A DNA stretch of 64,000 bases from Paenibacillus sp. XY044 (GTDB taxonomy: Bacteria > Bacillota > Bacilli > Paenibacillales > Paenibacillaceae). Positions 17,027 to 25,241 of the stretch are shown here, piece by piece (within the stretch, counting starts at the first letter, position 1; each line of letters begins with the position of its first letter). The notes beneath the pieces were generated by a model that was given only the letters and a program-made list of their open reading frames with translations, made no database searches and had not been told where the DNA came from. The translations under genes were made by a program, and so were the position numbers. Where the stretch lies: contig NZ_NQMO01000001.1 of the NCBI RefSeq assembly GCF_002257645.1, forward strand, positions 1,598,065 through 1,662,064. The letters run 5' to 3'.

Positions 17027-18451
17027 ATGAAGATCATTTTGATTTCGCTGGATACGCTTCGCGCTTCCCGGTTGAGCGGGTATGGCTACGCCAAGCCGAC
17101 GAGTCCGCACATGGACCGGATCGCCGAGCAGGGCGTTCTCTTCGAACGGGCGTACGCCGCGGATATCCCGACCGAGGTGGCGCATACCGGGATTTTTACC
17201 GGCAAAATCGGACTTACGACGGGTGTTGTATCGCATGGCTCAGAGCTGACGCACCTGCCGAAGTCGGTGCCGTGGCTGCCGACGATGCTGAGAAGCGCGG
17301 GATTCACAACTTCGGCGGTAGACAATTTGTATCAATTGAAAGAATGGTTTGCCAGAGGCTACCGCTATTACACGAACAGCGTCGGCGGCAACCGCTGGAT
17401 CGACGGCGAGACCGTCAACGAGTTGGCATTACCGTGGATTGAAGCGCACCGGGAAGAGAACTTTTTTCTGTTCCTCCATTACTGGGATGCCCATACGCCT
17501 TATCTCCCGCCGGCATCCTATGTTCCCGAATTTTACGACAGCGGCCGCGATCCCTATGATCCGGACAACCGCAGTATGGAGGGGGCGTATAATCATTCGG
17601 CATATCCGTTCTTTAAACACCATCACTACGATCTGGTCGGCCCGGTAACGGACAGTGCTTACTATGATGCGCTCTATGACGCCGAAATCCGCTATTTGGA
17701 CGACCGGCTGAAAGAGCTGGACGACCATCTGGAACAATTGGGCATTGCCGAGGACACGCTGCTGATTCTTTTCGGGGATCATGGGGAAAGCCTGACGGAG
17801 CACGACATTTACTGGGACCACTGTGGACTGTACGAACCCACCGTCCATGTTCCTCTGATCATGCGTTGGCCAGGCAGAATTCCTTCCGGAAGGAGGGTGC
17901 AGGGACTAGTCCAGCAAGTAGACCTGCTGCCGACCATTCTGGAGTCCGTCCGCCACGAGCTCCCGTCAAATATTGACCTTGCCACGTTGGCGGATCCTGT
18001 TGGCCTGGACGGCAGAAGTTTATGGCCGGCAATCCAAGGGGAAGCAGAGGGAACGGCGGAAAAAGTATTCTTAAGCGAATGCGCCTGGCAGGCGGCCAGA
18101 GCCATTCGGACACCGAGGTACAAGTTCATTCGTACGTATGATTCGGGACCGTTTACCCGTCCGCCAAGGGAATTGTATGATCTGATCAACGATCCGGCGG
18201 AAAAAGACAATCTGGCCGATCGACTTCCGGATCTCGCCGACCAATTCGAACAGGAGATGGGCGAATGGGTCAGCAGCAAGCTCGACGGACGCGAGGACCC
18301 GATGATGCGTCAGCTTGCCGAGGCTGGGCTGCCATTCCGGAAGAGGATCGAACAGATTCTGGCGGCTTCCGGCATGAGCTGGGAAGAATGGCAGCGGGAT
18401 CCGCGGCGAGAGCGGTTTGATCAGGCAGCTTCGTCCGCCATTAATGGCTAG
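17027..18451 (+). CDS. Sulfatase-superfamily hydrolase, second Thr variant
   Basis: A 474-residue sulfatase-fold protein (ILISLDTLRASRLSGYGY at the start, LFGDHGESLTEHD metal site). The C-x-P-x-R signature is replaced by T49-E50-V51-A52-H53, so the formylglycine Cys, the Pro and the Arg are all absent. It resembles the protein at 14020 more than the canonical sulfatase at 19355. There is no signal peptide, so it is cytoplasmic. AGGAGG precedes the start, 15 nt after cysC. The reaction is probably hydrolysis or transfer of a phospho- or sulfo-ester with a Thr nucleophile, but this is inferred. Confidence 0.85.
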   Translation: MKIILISLDTLRASRLSGYGYAKPTSPHMDRIAEQGVLFERAYAADIPTEVAHTGIFTGKIGLTTGVVSHGSELTHLPKSVPWLPTMLRSAGFTTSAVDNLYQLKEWFARGYRYYTNSVGGNRWIDGETVNELALPWIEAHREENFFLFLHYWDAHTPYLPPASYVPEFYDSGRDPYDPDNRSMEGAYNHSAYPFFKHHHYDLVGPVTDSAYYDALYDAEIRYLDDRLKELDDHLEQLGIAEDTLLILFGDHGESLTEHDIYWDHCGLYEPTVHVPLIMRWPGRIPSGRRVQGLVQQVDLLPTILESVRHELPSNIDLATLADPVGLDGRSLWPAIQGEAEGTAEKVFLSECAWQAARAIRTPRYKFIRTYDSGPFTRPPRELYDLINDPAEKDNLADRLPDLADQFEQEMGEWVSSKLDGREDPMMRQLAEAGLPFRKRIEQILAASGMSWEEWQRDPRRERFDQAASSAING

Positions 18452-18474
18452 CGGTCAGAAGGAGGTGCTGCTGC

Positions 18475-19362
18475 ATGCAGGAAATTCTCAATAGCCGGGG
18501 ATACATGAAGGACGAATTCCCGTTCTGGATTACGCGGACTGAACAAGGATCGCTTGCCGAGCATGGACATGAATTCGTAGAGCTCGTCTACGTTGTGAAG
18601 GGAAAAGGGAGTCATATTTTTCAAGGAACGCGTTATGACATCCGCGCTGGGGACGTGTTTATTATAAATCCGGGTGAGACGCATGCTTATACGGTGGAAC
18701 ATGGCGAGAAGATGGAAATCATCAACTGCCTGTTCATGCCGTCCTTCATTTCGGATGCGCTGCTCAGGGAACTGGAGATTACAACTTCGATGGATTACTT
18801 CTACGTACATCCTTTCCTAAAGCATGACGTCAGATTCAATCATCATTTAAACCTGCTCGGACAGGAAGCGGCTTCCGTCCTTACGCTGCTGGACAGCATG
18901 ATAAGGGAACTCGGAGCGCGCGTTCTGGGGCATACGACGGTGATCAAGCTTCAACTGGTGGAGCTGCTGGTACTGCTCTCACGATATTACGCGCTCATGC
19001 ACAGCCGTAAAAGTTATGCTTCACCGCGCCAGCTTGACCGGGTGATGACAGCCCGCCGGATTTATGGATATTTGGAGCGCAGCTTCGATAAAAAAATTAC
19101 CCTCCAATCCCTTTCCGATTTATTTAACGTAAGCACGCGCCAGCTTAACCGCATCATGCAGGAGGAATTCGAGAAGAGCGTGTTCGACGTCCTCCACGAG
19201 ATCCGGATTGAGCGGGCCAAGCGGATGCTCATCGAGTCGGATGAGAAGGTGATCGCCGTGGCCGCCAGTGTCGGCTATGACGATCCGTCGTTCTTCAGCA
19301 GGCTGTTCGTGCGGCATGCCGGCTGCTCACCGAGCGAGTTCAGGAGCGGCGTACATGCATAA
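18475..19362 (+). CDS. AraC-family regulator with cupin sensor domain
   Basis: A 295-residue cytoplasmic regulator. The N-terminal cupin (HGHEFVELVYVVKGKGSH, then INPGETHAY) should bind a sugar-like ligand, and the C-terminal AraC double HTH (LQSLSDLFNVSTRQLNRIM, VAASVGYDDPSFFSRLF) binds DNA. AGGAGG precedes the start. The gene lies inside the catabolic operon, and the final sulfatase gene overlaps its 3' end, so it probably controls the locus in addition to YesM/YesN. Confidence 0.9.
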   Translation: MQEILNSRGYMKDEFPFWITRTEQGSLAEHGHEFVELVYVVKGKGSHIFQGTRYDIRAGDVFIINPGETHAYTVEHGEKMEIINCLFMPSFISDALLRELEITTSMDYFYVHPFLKHDVRFNHHLNLLGQEAASVLTLLDSMIRELGARVLGHTTVIKLQLVELLVLLSRYYALMHSRKSYASPRQLDRVMTARRIYGYLERSFDKKITLQSLSDLFNVSTRQLNRIMQEEFEKSVFDVLHEIRIERAKRMLIESDEKVIAVAASVGYDDPSFFSRLFVRHAGCSPSEFRSGVHA

Positions 19363-20779
19363 GCGGCCGACAAATGTGCTGCTGATCACCGCGGATCAGC
19401 TTCGGTATGACTGTGTGGGTTATAGTCGTAAGCTTCCTGTCCGCACGCCGCATTTGGACCGTCTCGCTGCAGGTGGAGCGGCTTTCTCGCATGCCTACTC
19501 GGTCCTGCCGGTCTGCTGCCCGGCCAGGCAGTCGCTTCTGAATGGCCGCCGCCCGGAAACGTTCGGAGCCTTGTGGAACTACAGCGGCGCGCTCCCCGTT
19601 GCGTCGCTTCGGCCTGACGCCTATACGTGGACAAGGACGCTCGCGGAGAACGGGTATACATGTGCCTACTTGGGCAAATGGGGCGTGAGTCCCGACCATG
19701 ATGCGACGGCTTACGGATATCATTCCTATCTCGGTGAACGAGAGTACGACGAATTTGTGAAGATGAAGTATCCGGATGTGCATTTTACAAACGGATACTT
19801 CGGTGAGAGAAATCCCATTCCGCTGGAAGACGCACAGACGCATTGGTTTGCAGACCGTGCAATCGAAGAAATCTCACGCCTTCAATCCCAAGGTGAGCCT
19901 TGGCACATGGCGCTGCATTTCTATGAACCGCACCTGCCGTGCAGACCATCCGGGCCGTTTGCCGATATGTATGATCCGGCTGACATCCCGGAATGGGAGG
20001 GGTACCGGGATACGTTGGCAGGCAAACCGTATATCCAGTGGCAGCAGCAGCTCAGCTGGGGCGTCGAGCATTTTACATGGGATGACTGGGCGCCCATTGT
20101 CGCCCGTTACTACGGATTGATCAGCCAGCTTGACGATGCCATTGGAAGAGTGCTGAAAGCGCTGGACCGAACAGGTTCCGCTGAGAATACGATGGTCATC
20201 TTCACCGCCGACCATGGCGACATGTGCGGCTCGCACGGCATGATGGATAAGCACTATATTTTATATGACGATGTGGTCCGGGTGCCGCTCATCATTCGCT
20301 GGTCCGGCGTGCGGGATGCCGGTCAGATCTGCGGCGACTTTGTTTATAATTTTCTGGATCTGCCTCCGACCCTACTGTCCATCCTGGGACTTGATGCTTG
20401 TGACCCCGGCCATCTGCAGGGGAGATCGCTGGTGCCGCTGCTTGCCGGAGGGCCGCTGACTGAGCCGTGGCGGGATGCTGTCGTTGCCACTTACAATGGT
20501 CAGCAGTTCGGTCTGTACACGCAGCGCATGATCCGGACCGAGCATTGGAAATATATCTGGAATCCAACGGATATCGATGAGTTGTATCATCTGCATGCGG
20601 ATCCTGGCGAACTGAAGAACGTAGTCAGCGAGGCGGAGCATGTCGATATCCTGAATGAACTTCGTCTTCGGCTGTATCATCAGCTGCAGGCGGACGGAGA
20701 TGCGCTTGTCTCGAATCAGTGGATGCAAAGACAACTGCTTGGCGGCGCTAAGCTGAATAGTTGGAATCCGGCGACCTGA
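19355..20779 (+). CDS. Type I sulfatase (canonical formylglycine type)
   Basis: A 474-residue arylsulfatase-family enzyme. It has NVLLITADQLRYD (Asp/Gln metal ligands), the intact signature C54-C55-P56-A57-R58, where Cys54 should be oxidised to formylglycine, and TADHGDMCGSHG. It hydrolyses a sulfate ester. The ATG at 19355 follows AGGAG and overlaps the regulator gene by 8 nt. No signal peptide is present, so the substrate must be imported first. No formylglycine-generating enzyme or anSME maturase gene is in the window, so maturation must come from elsewhere. A strong terminator follows at 20811-20861. Confidence 0.9.
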   Translation: MHKRPTNVLLITADQLRYDCVGYSRKLPVRTPHLDRLAAGGAAFSHAYSVLPVCCPARQSLLNGRRPETFGALWNYSGALPVASLRPDAYTWTRTLAENGYTCAYLGKWGVSPDHDATAYGYHSYLGEREYDEFVKMKYPDVHFTNGYFGERNPIPLEDAQTHWFADRAIEEISRLQSQGEPWHMALHFYEPHLPCRPSGPFADMYDPADIPEWEGYRDTLAGKPYIQWQQQLSWGVEHFTWDDWAPIVARYYGLISQLDDAIGRVLKALDRTGSAENTMVIFTADHGDMCGSHGMMDKHYILYDDVVRVPLIIRWSGVRDAGQICGDFVYNFLDLPPTLLSILGLDACDPGHLQGRSLVPLLAGGPLTEPWRDAVVATYNGQQFGLYTQRMIRTEHWKYIWNPTDIDELYHLHADPGELKNVVSEAEHVDILNELRLRLYHQLQADGDALVSNQWMQRQLLGGAKLNSWNPAT

Positions 20780-20810
20780 TCGCTTTGAAATTTTGCGATT
20801 TTCCTACATC

Positions 20811-20861
20811 CTCCCAATGAGAAGACCTGAACGGTTCAGGTCGATCATTCGGGAGTTTTTT
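20811..20861 (+). terminator. Strong terminator ending the sulfatase operon
   Basis: GACCTGAA pairs with TTCAGGTC around a 3-nt loop. An outer stem CTCCCAATGA / TCATTCGGGAG encloses it, and six T residues follow. Confidence 0.9.
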
Positions 20862-20890
20862 GCGTTCCGCCGAATGAAGCCTGCCGCCGT

Positions 20891-21844
20891 TTAGGCTTGT
20901 CCATTCAACAATTCCCCGGGAATGGCCGGCCGGATATTGTTCATTGCACGCGCTTTGGCCTCATCCAGGACGTGGGTATAGATTTGGGTCGTGGAAATAT
21001 CCTCATGGCCAAGCAGCTCTTGAACGGTACGCAGATCGGTACCATTGTGCAGCAGATCCGTAGCGAAGGAATGCCTCAGCTTATGGGCGGACAGCTGGCT
21101 TCCTGATAAATGCGGATATGTTTCGATGAGGGCATGAAAAGTCTTTTCCGCCACACTCTGGACCATTCGTTTACTGATACGGCGCCGGAATTGGGAAATA
21201 AAAAATGCCGTTTCCTTGGCATTCCGGGGATGGATCCGCTCATTCAGACAGGTTTGAAGCAGGTGATTCATTTCTGCAGGGAGGGGGATGTACCGCCATT
21301 TCCCGCCTTTTCCGAGCACGCCGATTTTTGACGCCACCTGATCGAAGTCCGATATGTTTAACTTCACGATCTCACTGACACGGAAACCCGCATAAGCCAT
21401 TAGGGCAACGATGGAAACGTCCCGAATCATATATCTTCCTTCGACCAGTCCCAGGCATGCATCGAGAAATTGTTTTTGAAGAAATACGGGTTGTTTTTTC
21501 TTCTCCACCTTTGCTTTTTCAATATTCATGGCCGGATTATGCTCCGTTAACTTGAAGCGAATCATGACTTTATAGAAGAGGCGGATGGCCGACTGACATC
21601 GGTTACGGTATCGGGCGCCGGCGCCGCTTTCACGGACACAGGTCAGAAAGTACATGACATCAATATCCGAAACCTCCGTAATGGCTTTGCCGTCCAGTGA
21701 CGTCAAAAAATGCTTGAGATCATGCGCGTAAGCATTCTGCGTCTCTTGCGAATACTCACGATCCTTCATATAGGAAATAAACAGTTTCATTTCACGTTCA
21801 TATGGATCAAAAACTTCCGTATATTTCATCAGCTTGACACCCAC
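20891..21844 (-). CDS. Tyrosine recombinase (XerC/XerD-like integrase)
   Basis: A 317-residue phage-integrase-family site-specific recombinase. It has an N-terminal SAM-like core-binding domain (residues about 15-105) and a catalytic domain with Arg in YAGFRVSE, Lys in [17 protein letters not shown] (H-x-x-R), LGHEDIST and the nucleophile Tyr in TTQIYTH. It starts at GTG 21844 or ATG 21829, both near AGGTGG. It has the length of XerC/XerD, but no tRNA, phage gene or transposase lies nearby. A perfect 14-bp inverted repeat lies 18 bp upstream and may be its operator or recombination site. Confidence 0.9.
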   Translation of the reverse strand: MGVKLMKYTEVFDPYEREMKLFISYMKDREYSQETQNAYAHDLKHFLTSLDGKAITEVSDIDVMYFLTCVRESGAGARYRNRCQSAIRLFYKVMIRFKLTEHNPAMNIEKAKVEKKKQPVFLQKQFLDACLGLVEGRYMIRDVSIVALMAYAGFRVSEIVKLNISDFDQVASKIGVLGKGGKWRYIPLPAEMNHLLQTCLNERIHPRNAKETAFFISQFRRRISKRMVQSVAEKTFHALIETYPHLSGSQLSAHKLRHSFATDLLHNGTDLRTVQELLGHEDISTTQIYTHVLDEAKARAMNNIRPAIPGELLNGQA

Positions 21845-21861
21845 CTGATCGATTTAAAGAT

Positions 21862-21893
21862 AAATTGCATTAAATATAGATTTAATGCAATTT
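21862..21893. repeat. Perfect 14-bp inverted repeat upstream of the recombinase
   Basis: AAATTGCATTAAAT (21862-21875) and its exact complement ATTTAATGCAATTT (21880-21893) flank a 4-bp centre ATAG. It lies in the recombinase promoter region. The arm length suits a recombinase or repressor site. It does not resemble the usual Bacillota dif sequence, and no T-run follows on either strand to make it a clear terminator. Confidence 0.7.
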
Positions 21894-22128
21894 TAGTATA
21901 ACAAAAGATGCTATTGATGGGGACGTTTTGGCACAAATAAACGGGGAAGAGGTTCGAGCCAGTTAAAGGTCCCATCACGATCGCCAATGAACCAATGAAA
22001 CTGAAGTAAAACGGGGTTGACGATAAAAAAATCCCTTTAGTGTTCATTTGAACCGATATATAATGTTCTTATTAGTTTATTTCAATCCAATTAGGTTCAT
22101 ATGATGTCATGAATGGGAGAGAAGGATT

Positions 22129-22959
22129 ATGCCGACAATCAAAATCGAGTTACTGAATCATCAACATGAAGTGAGGGCGGAAGAGTACAGCGATTCGCAA
22201 ACCACACATGTCCATTTGATGGAACGGGAAGAAGAAGGGTTTACGTATCTGGCCTGCCAGCGTGTGGAGTACGCCGAGGGCGACAGGTTCAAAGTCACGA
22301 CGAAGCAGCCTGATTCGTATATCGTGGTTCAGATGGATGAAACGCTCAATCCGTCTTTGATTTATGTAAAGGGAACCGTATGGGAATACGAGATTCCGCT
22401 AGCGTACAAACGAGCCTATCCTGAAAACGCTTTTACCGGATCGAGACATTATGTCACTGCCCGATATGCGACGGAGAGCGAAGTTAATCAATACCGAAAT
22501 CTGGCCTTGAACCCCCATGACCAAAAGCAAGATTCGAGCGCATTCCCGCATGCTCATGCCAATGTGGAGACCCGAAACGATCCAACCTTCTTCGCGCGCA
22601 ACGCGATCGACGGCGTCTATGCCAATTGCAGCCACGGTTCATATCCGTATCAATCCTGGGGAATCAACCAGCAGGCGGATGCCGAACTGACGCTGGATTT
22701 CGGGCGAAAGGTGGAGCTTGACCGGCTGGGCCTCGTGTTGCGGGGCGATTTTCCTCATGACAGCTGGTGGAAAGAAGTGACGATCGCTTTTTCCGACGGC
22801 TCCGAGGAGAAGTTTCAAACTGAGAAAATCCGCAGCGTCCAATATTTTGATATCTCTCCACGTACAGTCGAATGGCTGGTTCTCAAACGGTTGATCAAAG
22901 GCGATGAGACGCCATTTCCGGCATTGACGCAGATTGAGGCATATGGAAGAAATGTGTAG
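22129..22959 (+). CDS. Uncharacterised protein with F5/8-type-C-like C-terminal domain
   Basis: A 276-residue cytoplasmic-looking protein with no signal peptide. The N-terminal part (1-120) is unfamiliar. The C-terminal part (about 120-275) has the outline of a discoidin/F5-8-C carbohydrate-binding domain: RNLALNPHDQ, ARNAIDGVYAN, WGINQQADAELTLDFG and a final LTQIEAYG strand. It may bind a glycan or a polar ligand; no catalytic residues are evident. A TATAAT at 22059-22064 lies upstream. It stands alone between the recombinase and an HxlR gene. The domain call is by pattern only. Confidence 0.7.
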   Translation: MPTIKIELLNHQHEVRAEEYSDSQTTHVHLMEREEEGFTYLACQRVEYAEGDRFKVTTKQPDSYIVVQMDETLNPSLIYVKGTVWEYEIPLAYKRAYPENAFTGSRHYVTARYATESEVNQYRNLALNPHDQKQDSSAFPHAHANVETRNDPTFFARNAIDGVYANCSHGSYPYQSWGINQQADAELTLDFGRKVELDRLGLVLRGDFPHDSWWKEVTIAFSDGSEEKFQTEKIRSVQYFDISPRTVEWLVLKRLIKGDETPFPALTQIEAYGRNV

Positions 22960-23074
22960 GTAATCCCCTGCCGGGTACGCCGCAGCTAACTGCTAACCGA
23001 GTCATACATTTGCTCTGAATGATAAAAGATTTATAATTTAGACAGATCAACTTGGCGAAAGGAGAGTGCTTCCT

Positions 23075-23434
23075 GTGCGGGAAACCTGTGTGCCGGGCGG
23101 TGTAAAGCTCAAAGATACCGGATTTGGATATACGTTGTCTTTAATCGGCGGCAAATACAAAATGATCATCATGTATTGGTTGTCCGAACATCAAGTGATG
23201 CGTTTCAATGAACTCCAGCGAAGTATCGGAACCATTTCTTTTAAAACCCTAAGCCTCATGTTAAAAGAAATGGAGGCGGACGGCATTGTCGTACGCAAAG
23301 AATTTCCCCAAGTCCCTCCGAAGGTCGAATACTCGTTATCCGAACGAGGCCTCTCGCTAATTCCCGTGCTGAATCTGATGTGCGAGTGGGGGGAGAACAA
23401 CTATGCTCCCGCTGTGGAGGCTGTTCAGCGATAG
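23075..23434 (+). CDS. HxlR-family transcriptional regulator
   Basis: A protein of about 119 residues with the HxlR winged HTH (LSLIGGKYKMIIMYWLSEH, then LQRSIGTISFKTLSLMLKEMEADG, and the VPPKVEYSLSERG wing). GTG at 23075 lies 10 nt after AAAGGAG; the in-frame GTG at 23066 is too close. It is convergent with a quinone-reductase-like gene. HxlR proteins in Bacillota often sense quinones or electrophiles through Cys and control such reductases, so it likely controls that neighbour. A Cys lies near the N-terminus (RETCVP), as in YodB-type sensors. Confidence 0.87.
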   Translation: MRETCVPGGVKLKDTGFGYTLSLIGGKYKMIIMYWLSEHQVMRFNELQRSIGTISFKTLSLMLKEMEADGIVVRKEFPQVPPKVEYSLSERGLSLIPVLNLMCEWGENNYAPAVEAVQR

Positions 23435-23457
23435 GCATGCTGCCTTTGGCTTATCTG

Positions 23458-23493
23458 AAGAAGTATTTCCCTGTTAGGGAAATACTTCTTTTT
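23458..23493. terminator. Bidirectional terminator between convergent genes
   Basis: AAGAAGTATTTCCC and GGGAAATACTTCTT form a perfect 14-bp stem with a 5-nt loop, with A- and T-runs on both sides. It serves the HxlR gene and the convergent oxidoreductase gene. Confidence 0.9.
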
Positions 23494-23515
23494 CATGCCA
23501 ATATCCATTGCCGAT

Positions 23516-24079
23516 TTAGAGGGAATCGATAAATTTCAAATAGTTCAGCGCGCTTTGTTCCAATTGGTTTACCGGCATCTCTGGCTCGGCGCCCGGCACA
23601 TTTTCACCCGGCTCGCTTTCCGTACCATAGAATGCAAAAACCGGGCGATAATCCGCATTGCAATACCGGAAGGTCGTTTCAAATGGAGCCAATAATTGTT
23701 CCAGCGTATACCGGTATCTGCCCGTTTCGCTGTAATCCGCTTTTTTGATCCCTGCAGAAACGCCGAGCGCGACTTTACGGCTCTTTAATTTGTCGCCTCC
23801 GTTCGAGCCGTAGGCCCAGCCGTAAGCCAATACTTCGTCCAGCCATTGTTTAAGGAGAGGCGGGCAGTTGAACCATTGAATCGGAAACTGCAAAACGAGA
23901 CGGTCATGCGATTCCACCAACTGCTGTTCTTTTTCTACATCAATGTTTCCGTCAGGATAAGTCTTATACAATTCATGGACCGTATATTTTTCGGGGTATT
24001 TAAGGAGTTCTTCGACCCAACGTTTATTGATGACGGACGTTTCTATGTTTGGATGCGTTACGATTACAAAGGTTTTCAA
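23516..24079 (-). CDS. NAD(P)H-dependent oxidoreductase (MdaB/KefF-type quinone reductase)
   Basis: A 187-residue flavodoxin-fold enzyme: KTFVIVTHPNIETSVIN at the start, LQFPIQWFNCPPLLKQWLDEV (FMN/FAD-binding and dimer segment) and ALGVSAG. It should reduce quinones or similar electrophiles with two electrons. I choose the TTG at 24079 because GAAGGAGG lies 8 nt before it; the frame stays open to 24178 but the added residues are unlike the family. A candidate promoter on the minus strand has CTTACA (24146-24141) and TATACT (24122-24117). Confidence 0.87.
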   Translation of the reverse strand: MKTFVIVTHPNIETSVINKRWVEELLKYPEKYTVHELYKTYPDGNIDVEKEQQLVESHDRLVLQFPIQWFNCPPLLKQWLDEVLAYGWAYGSNGGDKLKSRKVALGVSAGIKKADYSETGRYRYTLEQLLAPFETTFRYCNADYRPVFAFYGTESEPGENVPGAEPEMPVNQLEQSALNYLKFIDSL

Positions 24080-24116
24080 CGGATTGATCCTCCTTCTCTT
24101 ATACCACTTCGTTATG

Positions 24117-24191
24117 AGTATAAAGAACACGCAGCCGTGCTGTAAGTACGCACTTTTGGTACAGGTACTAACATCCATGTAAGTGTGTACC
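24117..24191 (-). promoter_or_regulatory. Promoter and candidate HxlR operator of the quinone reductase gene
   Basis: On the minus strand CTTACA and TATACT are 18 bp apart. Upstream and overlapping, GTAAGTACGCAC (24143-24154) and GTAAGTGTGTAC (24179-24190) are near-identical direct repeats. GGTACA (24158-24163) / TGTACC (24186-24191) is an inverted repeat. This layout would suit an HxlR-family repressor. Confidence 0.45.
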
Positions 24192-24485
24192 GCTTTATGA
24201 AGTGAAACTGCTCAACAACATACGACGATCCATCCCAAACCGGATAACGGATTCTGCAGCAAAGGCGGTATGAACATGAATTGACAGGAGCCAGAATAAT
24301 TTATACAATAATATTGTTTCATATGAATAAATAAAATTGGAGTTTAATCAATATAAGGTTTATATTAAGATTGATTTATTTATTCTAAGGAAACTTTAAT
24401 GCGAGTCGAAAGGAGGGGAATACGCTTAATATTAGAGACTACCACTACTATTGTTAGAGTAGTGTTCCTTCCTCAAACTCATATT
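24192..24485. other. AT-rich intergenic stretch with no gene seen
   Basis: No credible reading frame is visible. The stretch is AT-rich and contains ATTGTTTCATATGAA (about 24316-24330), which resembles the GTTTCTCATGAAAC element in front of the next MarR gene and may be a second binding site for it. Confidence 0.4.
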
Positions 24486-24516
24486 GTTTCTCATGAAACT
24501 AATTATTGGTTATAAT
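24486..24516 (+). promoter_or_regulatory. Promoter and operator-like repeat of the second MarR gene
   Basis: The inverted repeat GTTTC-TCAT-GAAAC (24486-24499) lies just upstream of a perfect TATAAT (24511-24516). No good -35 is present at 17 bp. The repeat position suggests autoregulation. Confidence 0.55.
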
Positions 24517-24550
24517 GATAAAAAACGATGAGTCGAGGAGTTTGTATAAC

Positions 24551-25027
24551 ATGACGACGAACCAAATGATAAAAGCGTCCATTCATGATCATTTCATTCA
24601 ATTCCTTCAGCAAAAAGAGCAATACGAGGCCCGAATGGCCGGCGATTTTCTTGAAGAACTCCATAAAATGATTGGTACGGAATCTACCCTGAATATGACG
24701 GAGCTGCACACCATCGCGTGCATTGGCGATCAGGAACCGATAAATGTTACGTCCATTGCCGACAAAATGAATTTAAGCAAAGGGAATACTTCAAAGATTA
24801 CCCATAAGTTGCTGAAGGCAGGCTGGGTTCGCAAAACCCAGTTGAACGATAACAAAAAAGAAGTGTATTTCCGCCTGACGACGGCCGGGAAAAGGCTTTT
24901 TGCCATTCATGAAGAGCTTCATAACAAAGAAATGCAGCGAATGGAACAATTTTTGAATAAATACAGCGAAACCGAGCTTGAGTTTATAAAGCGGTTGTTC
25001 GGAGACTTGACTGACCTGTATCGTTAA
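24551..25027 (+). CDS. MarR-family transcriptional regulator (second)
   Basis: A 158-residue MarR protein with a winged HTH (INVTSIADKMNLSKGNTSKI as recognition region, then the wing NDNKKEVYFRL). GAGGAG precedes the ATG at 24551; upstream in-frame starts overlap the promoter. It resembles the MarR protein at 2954 in the wing and the following NIHEELH/AIHEELH segment. Two nitroreductase genes lie downstream in the same direction and may be its targets. Confidence 0.87.
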   Translation: MTTNQMIKASIHDHFIQFLQQKEQYEARMAGDFLEELHKMIGTESTLNMTELHTIACIGDQEPINVTSIADKMNLSKGNTSKITHKLLKAGWVRKTQLNDNKKEVYFRLTTAGKRLFAIHEELHNKEMQRMEQFLNKYSETELEFIKRLFGDLTDLYR

Positions 25028-25129
25028 CATCATATTTTGATTACTCAAGTTTCCATTCATGGCCTAACAGAGGTTGAGAACTGCTGCTGGATCCTCATGC
25101 GCGGATTTTCGGAAGAGAGGTCATTTCGA

Positions 25130-25241
25130 TGGATTATGATATCATTCTCATCGGCGGGGCGATGAATGTTCACGGTATACCCGATGAATCGGGCCGGTCT
25201 GGTGATTCGGATCGGGCGATGGCTGGAGGGATCGGCGAATG
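25130..25241 (+). pseudogene. Possible remnant of a FAD/NAD-binding oxidoreductase
   Basis: A 36-codon frame starts MDYDIILIGG, the typical first beta strand and Gly turn of a Rossmann-type flavoprotein, then loses similarity (AMNVHGIPDES) and stops at the next gene's ATG. It may be the scar of a larger deleted gene, or a short coupling peptide for the nitroreductase that follows. Confidence 0.3.

Noticed and set aside
21862..21893. dif site for XerC/XerD
   Set aside because: The sequence and the 4-bp centre do not fit the usual Bacillota dif, which has 11-bp arms around a 6-bp centre.
20891..25000. Genomic island bounded by the tyrosine recombinase
   Set aside because: No tRNA, direct-repeat att pair, phage or conjugation gene was seen, and the neighbours look chromosomal.
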